Of a stretch of DNA of 64,000 nucleotides, positions 59,101 through 64,000 are shown piece by piece. The notes beneath the pieces are model-generated. The model saw only the letters and a program-made list of their open reading frames with translations, ran no database searches and was not told the origin of the DNA. The translations under genes were made by a program, and so were the position numbers. Origin of the DNA: Physcomitrium patens (lineage: Eukaryota; Streptophyta; Bryopsida; Funariales; Funariaceae); contig NC_037264.1 of NCBI RefSeq assembly GCF_000002425.4, positions 13,792,054 to 13,856,053 of the forward strand. The letters run 5' to 3'. Within the stretch, counting starts at the first letter, position 1, and every line of letters starts with the position of its first letter.

Positions 59101-60060
59101 TGTCAATCCCTCGACATCCCTCACTCCACTGCTTCTGCATGAGCATCTTCGCAGGCTGGATCTGCTAGAGTAGCAGCCTCCTCGGCTGCAGACATCAGTG
59201 CAGACATTGTTCATCAACGTTTATGTTATAAGTTTCACAAATCGTTGTGGCTGATGAGCATCTGCAGTGCTTTCCCATCCAGACGGCGCTTCAAGTCGTC
59301 TCATTGAACGCTATTTTGTAATCTGCAGCATATCGCAGTTTTGGCTCAGGAAATCATGATGTATGCCTCTATTCCCTATCTCTACCATTTGTCTCTGCCA
59401 TTAGCTCTGACGTCATGAATTGTTGAAGCTCATTCTTTACTCAAAAAGGTTCGATGAGCTGCACACCTTCGGACTTGGGCTCGTGAATGGCTCCAATCCC
59501 TAACCCACGCACTCTGCCTAAATCTTGTTCAAGTTATTCGAGCGATTACATTCTTACTACTCTGTTCTGTGAACTCGAACAGTAACGGAAGATCACTTAC
59601 AGCGAAACTGACAAGCTGGATTGACTTTCATGTGCAACGGAGAGTACAAATTCATCACTTGTAATCTCCTCTGAGTTGTCAATTGGCCTTAGAAAACATA
59701 ATCGAATCCTAACCACTCTTGAGGTTATTCCACCTTGGATAATCAGTGCACTTATAGCCTTCAGAATGAGACTCTAAAATCAAACCCTACATGATGTTTT
59801 ACCTGATGACGAAGTCGAGCAAGAACATATTTATGCAGTACCACAAACCACACAACACTCACAGTTCAAGTTGAAAACAACAGCAGTTACGACCAGGTCA
59901 CACCTTGTTCCGAATACGGAACCCGACAGTGATCCGCATCGATGAGCGCAGAGGTGCTTAGCCATGAAACGTAGTGCCAAGCATAGACTGAAATTGCCAT
60001 GAAGTACTTAGCTCCTTGAACACTTGCGAAGAGGTTCACTGCAACTGTGCATTCGTGTAG
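59101..60060. other. GC-richer low-copy stretch, possible gene end on the minus strand
   Basis: Composition changes visibly from about 59100. On the minus strand 59208-59122 reads a 28-codon frame, Met-Ser-Ala-Leu-Met-Ser-Ala-Ala-Glu-Glu..., ending in TGA, with a splice-acceptor-like TGTCTGCAG inside it. Further right there are GTAAGT-type donors (for example GCTGTAAGTGATC near 59598). These could be parts of a terminal exon, but no protein family is recognisable. Confidence 0.3.
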
Positions 60061-60560
60061 GTTTAATTGCAAGAGTTAAATTGCGTAAAGGTAACCACAT
60101 CGTCTGCTGCTCCTGAATTATCACTCCTGTTGCAAGCAACTACACGATTTCGATTACAGGTGCCTGCTCCTGCAAGACTTTCGGTACCTAACTGCCCCCG
60201 TCAGCTGTTCTCGCTTGCTCTCTCTTTCTATCCCTCCATTGTTCTGTTTCAATTCCTGCAATCCACGAGTCAATCCCCCGCGACATGTCAACGCCCTCTT
60301 CGATATGTCAACGTCCTTCGGCAAATCCGCGGACCACGTGGAGTCTCTCGAAGCCGCCGCGAGGTTGTGACGTGGCTCGTTACCATTGGCTGCATAGCTG
60401 ACGTGGAAGTGGATGGGTCTTGCATCCAAGTGGACGTCCAGTCAGCGCAAGGCACTGTATCTATTCCGTTTCGCCTCTGTCAAGCTACAGTGGGTGTGGA
60501 TCATACTGTAGATCTGCCCTTCCCACTCAGTGTGAGGAAAATGGACCTATGACCATGTGC
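60061..60560. promoter_or_regulatory. Promoter-like segment with G-box/ABRE cluster
   Basis: Contains a perfect palindromic G-box CCACGTGG (60334-60341), two TGACGTGG motifs (60368-60375, 60399-60406) and the palindrome TGGACGTCCA (60431-60440), so four ACGT cores within about 110 bp. A reversed CCAAT (ATTGG) is near 60388. Such clusters bind plant bZIP factors, for example in ABA or light response. Both strands also carry open stretches (60067-60552 plus, 60154-60429 minus), but neither resembles a known protein. The downstream gene and its direction are not evident. Confidence 0.35.
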
Positions 60561-61907
60561 CTCGGTAACTACACACATCCCTTAGTGCCTTGGTGACCGG
60601 TCTACTACCCTCTGGCAACCGAACGATGAAGTCTGAAGGCATGAACTTCGAACTACTATCAGGTATCATAACACACTTTGAAGTGTCAAATCCAGACGCA
60701 GGATGTGAAGTGTAAGGCGAATTAAAAACAACCAACAATTCTAATCTGTTTATGTAAAATGTGTTGAGCTGACAAACCTTGAAAGCAAATTAAACCTACA
60801 TTTCATTAAAAAAGTGCTAAAGTCAAGCATCTTACCATAGACTACTATGACATGGGGCCCTCTTTAAATAGTTCTATGGGACAACTTCAAGGCTCCACAT
60901 CTTATTACTCTTAACAATTGATTAAAAACATGTGAAGTTGAGCAAAGAGGTGAAAATTGATACAAAAATGAACTATGATACTTTTCAAGATGTCAATAGA
61001 GATACCATATAAATAAAATAAAAAAAAACAAATCAATATAATAAAAATATAGATCAGAATTCAATCACGACCAGTTCTTGCAATACTTCAGGTAGGCATA
61101 ATTTTATTACAATTCTCTTCATGCATTTCCTACTTCCTAATCACAACAAATTCAAGTTTGGAACTGAAATAATGTACAAAAATAAAACACAAATTCCACC
61201 TTATAAATGTCTAAATTTGTTCCTGGTAACAAACTCACTTCATTGATAATTTTATGCAGGTAATCACATACAATTCTGCTACATTGTGGTAAAAACTTTG
61301 GATTTATTATCTTCAAACATTCTGTCACTGTCACAAGAAAAATACATTTGGGCTTTTAATCCACATCAGTTTCCTGGTGAAATTATTATTGTTTGTAACA
61401 CTTAGAAGCATTCCATCTATTTGATCATTTGATACACTGATTAGATGGTTTAGGTTATCAAAATCTCACCAAAACTCAAAAATCAATACCAAAATCAACA
61501 TAGCTTCATTTGATCATTGCAAAATGTGTATACATACATGTAATAGAAATTTAGCATGTTTCCTTCTTGTAAAGAAAATGCAGCATCTATTTGCCACAAT
61601 GCAAAAACTATTTGTACATCTAACAACTTTAGTTTGACACCCGTATTATCAGGATCAAAGCTCAGAATCACACATATTTTACATTTCAAAATAGTTTAAC
61701 ATTATCTCCTATAAAACCACATGACCAGTAAAAATTTACAAAACCATTGAGCTTACACAATTTCATCTTTGCCCACATGAACACTCAATACTTGTTTTGT
61801 GCACCATGTAAATAATACTAAACAATCATGTTTTTAGGTCACGCTCTCTCAGTATCTTATAAAAAGTGATAAAATATGCATTGTGAATATCTTCTGTCAT
61901 CTCACCT

Positions 61908-61943
<36 letters not shown>

Positions 61944-63130
61944 AACAAGTATGCCCTGAAACAAGTTTCCAGAAACTATTTGTTAAGGTTCATGACATCA
62001 AAAACAAGAATCAAGTTATGGTCTTATTTGACTTCTTTTTGTTTAACACTACATTCACTTTACTGCATACTTTTAACCATCAACAGTCTCTTGACTGTGA
62101 CATAAGAATATCACATTTTACATCACTACATCATTAGTATATCATAAGCACCAATTTGTGAGTAGTATGACATTGACAAGGATTAAAACTTGTTTATAAG
62201 TCCATTCAATTCAAAGTGTGCAAGGACAATTTAAAATACAACTTGATCTTTTTGTTATTTATTGCTCTTTCAAAGTATTGTTCTATAAAAAATAAAAAAA
62301 TTAAACACACCCATGTAATTGACATACAAAGTATAAAGTTATCCAGTCAAACATAACCATTTTTCAAGCAAATCCAAGTTTTTGATGCATAAATTGAATG
62401 AATCATGACAATGTCAACAACATTCAATCATATTTTAATCAACATACTTACATGGTTATACACAATTAGGAGGAATATCTCTTCATTTCCATGAATTGTA
62501 CTCATTGCTGACTGTTTTTACAAATGATTCAAACAAAAACATTTGGTTGTTTGTGTTATCACTACTGTTCATGATTTCATTGCAACATCTCATACTTTGA
62601 TGCTCATGGTAATTTCAATGCAATGTTTTATTAGAATGATACCAAAAGTAACCTAGGCTGTGGAATGCCTTTGAAGAAGTGTCTAAACTCCAAATTAAAT
62701 GAAAGACCTTAACATTCTAACTTGGTCAAGACTATGCACATCAAATCAACAAAATTGTGAATGTTTTGCTTCATGAAACTTTCAAAAAACATATGCATAT
62801 ATACAATCATTGTTCAAGAAAATGATGATTTCTTTTGCAACTGAAAATGATCACAGTAAGTAGTGTATATGCCTTTTAAAGTATTTACCAAACATCCATA
62901 GTGATCTATTGACTTTAACATGAAACTTGTCAAAACTAAGTGCAAAATAGCTCAAAACAAAGCAATATCAAAGAATTGAAGAATTAATAAATGCAAACAT
63001 AGTGAGAAATGTGGTTCAAAGCATGTGTTGTTAAAGCATCCACTATTTACATATCTTTTTGATACATTTTGATCAAACTAGCTTTAATTATTCTTGTGCA
63101 TACATATTGTTTAAACACAGTCCATAATAC
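60561..63130. other. AT-rich intergenic or intronic DNA
   Basis: About 2.6 kb without transposon motifs, RNA genes or long frames. Unlike the rest of the window it shows no copy elsewhere within these 64 kb. It could be intergenic DNA or a long intron. Confidence 0.4.
61909..61938 (+). repeat. Poly(A) tract of 30 bases
   Basis: An uninterrupted run of 30 A after CTCACCTC. It might be the tail of a retroposed sequence in plus orientation, but no body or target duplication was recognised, so a simple homopolymer is equally likely. Confidence 0.6.
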
Positions 63131-64000
63131 CATTATTTTTGTTCTCTTACACTATTTACATCCCCAACCCAAGGTGTGAGTGTCTTTGAACAATGTGGAA
63201 TTTGGGGTGGCAAGTGTGAATGTTGGATTGGGGAAGAATATAATGGAAACAAATGTTGTTTGATTGTTTTGGAGTGTATGTACATTGGGAGTGGTTTCCA
63301 TGTGTCAAAAGACACCTGGAGCTAGAAGAGAAAAGGAGAATAAAAGGAGGTTCAAAAAGCAACACAAGCAAGGAGGAGAATGCAAATGGGAAAAAGCCAT
63401 GTCATGTGATAGTGTAACTTAGAAGCAGGGAATAATGGGAGGGAGCGTTTGCTTTTGTCGTGGCTTTGGCTTGGGCTTGGGCAAGAAGGATAACATGCTA
63501 TGCTATGCTATGCTGCAGCCAGCAGGGGGAAGGGATATCAGGGGAGCTGAGAGCAGCAAAAGGAGAGGAATTGTGTTTCTGGGAGCTTCTAGCTTGCTAA
63601 GCTTGGCCTAGCCCAGTGGGGTGGAGAGGTGGAAGAAGGCTGGGGTCGCCAAAGCATGCCACGCCAAAGCCTGCCACCAAATCTTCTTCTACCCAGCTCT
63701 TTTGTTACTCCTCCTCCTCCTACGACTCGACGATACGATACCCTCTCGTTTTCTATTTTTCCTTTTCGTGTTTTCCCCAGTTTTCCATTCGTAAGTGGCA
63801 TGTTGACGTGTTTCGAGGATTCGGTTGCGCCATGACGAGGAGTCCAGGCTGAATTGTCCAGTTGCAAGCGTCTTGCCTTCGCTTGACCACAACAAAGGAA
63901 AATAGCTATACCGTTGGGCCATTTTTCCCCCTTTTCTTTACCTCTCCTTAACCCCTTCCCCCCCCCCCCCCCAGGGTTTCCGCCCCTTTACCCACTGGCC
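63131..64000. promoter_or_regulatory. CT/GC-rich right end, possible promoter or 5' UTR
   Basis: From about 63300 the sequence becomes GC- and purine/pyrimidine-biased, with a four-unit ATGCT microsatellite at 63495-63514, a CT-rich block at 63680-63780 with a strong acceptor-like TTTTCCCCAG (63771-63780) and a donor-like TTCGTAAGTGG (about 63788). Overlapping open stretches on both strands (63589-63922) resemble no known protein. It looks like the region around a gene start that lies mostly beyond the edge. Confidence 0.3.
63958..63972 (+). repeat. Poly(C) tract of 15 bases
   Basis: CCC at 63958-63960 and twelve more C, followed by AGGGTTTCCGCCCC. The minus strand is a G-run able to form a quadruplex, and such runs are also error-prone in sequencing. 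Confidence 0.7.

Noticed and set aside
60067..60552. 161-codon open stretch on the plus strand and a 91-codon one antisense to it
   Set aside because: The plus frame begins at TTG rather than ATG, neither resembles a protein family, and both follow from the locally high GC content. Treated as promoter-like DNA.
63589..63922. Overlapping frames on both strands near the right edge
   Set aside because: They overlap each other on both strands and match no family. Composition suggests 5' UTR or promoter DNA.
1..64000. CRISPR arrays, bacterial operons or plasmid sequence
   Set aside because: No regular direct repeats with unique spacers and no bacterial gene order. All recognisable coding content is plant-type LTR retrotransposon.

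Overview
The window is nuclear DNA of a land plant, from a repeat-rich, AT-rich, gene-poor region. The evidence is a stack of nested Ty3-type LTR retrotransposons: plant chromoviruses with a C-terminal chromodomain, an element with an Athila/Tat-like tRNA-Asp primer site, and a third Ty3-type lineage with an FLDD reverse transcriptase. Their reading frames are full of stops that look like C-to-T or G-to-A changes, as expected of methylated, silenced DNA. The FLDD lineage makes me suspect a non-seed plant such as a moss, but nothing here settles the species. No intact host gene could be recognised.

Layout. (1) 1-19888: a minus-strand chromovirus, element A (internal part 1-4634, upstream LTR 19351-19888), is split by a 14.7 kb plus-strand element H (4635-19334; target duplication TGAAC on both sides). 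H has itself received a partial FLDD element C (8102-13501) and two solo LTRs (14084-15416, 16041-17586). (2) 19889-24140: a decayed, possibly copia-like stretch, a minus solo LTR, an unclassified repeat G with its own 1.2 kb insertion, and the 3' tail of an FLDD element D0. (3) 24141-50895: one D0 LTR split by a chromovirus, B4, that now spans 24728-49686 (target duplication TATAG). B4 has been filled by a solo LTR (26517-27766), element E (28052-36212, itself holding solo LTR F), element D (37589-45676) and a further solo LTR (48037-49367), and one block of B4 is inverted. (4) 50896-58136: a second copy of repeat G containing the youngest chromovirus B1 (51630-58036; two 560 bp LTRs about 99% identical; target duplication TGTGA). 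(5) 58137-64000: low-copy DNA without recognisable genes, with a G-box/ABRE-like cluster near 60.3 kb and a CT-rich, promoter-like right end.

How the parts relate. Chromoviruses A, B4 and B1 share LTRs, a gag frame ending in a conserved stop, a pol frame in the -1 register, a chromodomain and a small extra ORF (ORF3, 140 codons) between pol and the polypurine tract. The FLDD elements C, D, E and D0 share LTR ends TGTCGT...ACGACA, a PPT ending in GTGGA, an integrase with 34 residues between the second Asp and the Glu, and an acidic C-terminal tail. Each copy lacks a different part of the coding set. Their insertions are flanked by 4-bp duplications whose central pair is CpG, or a deaminated CpG, in nearly every case. 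I regard that target preference, together with ORF3, as the most unusual content of the window.
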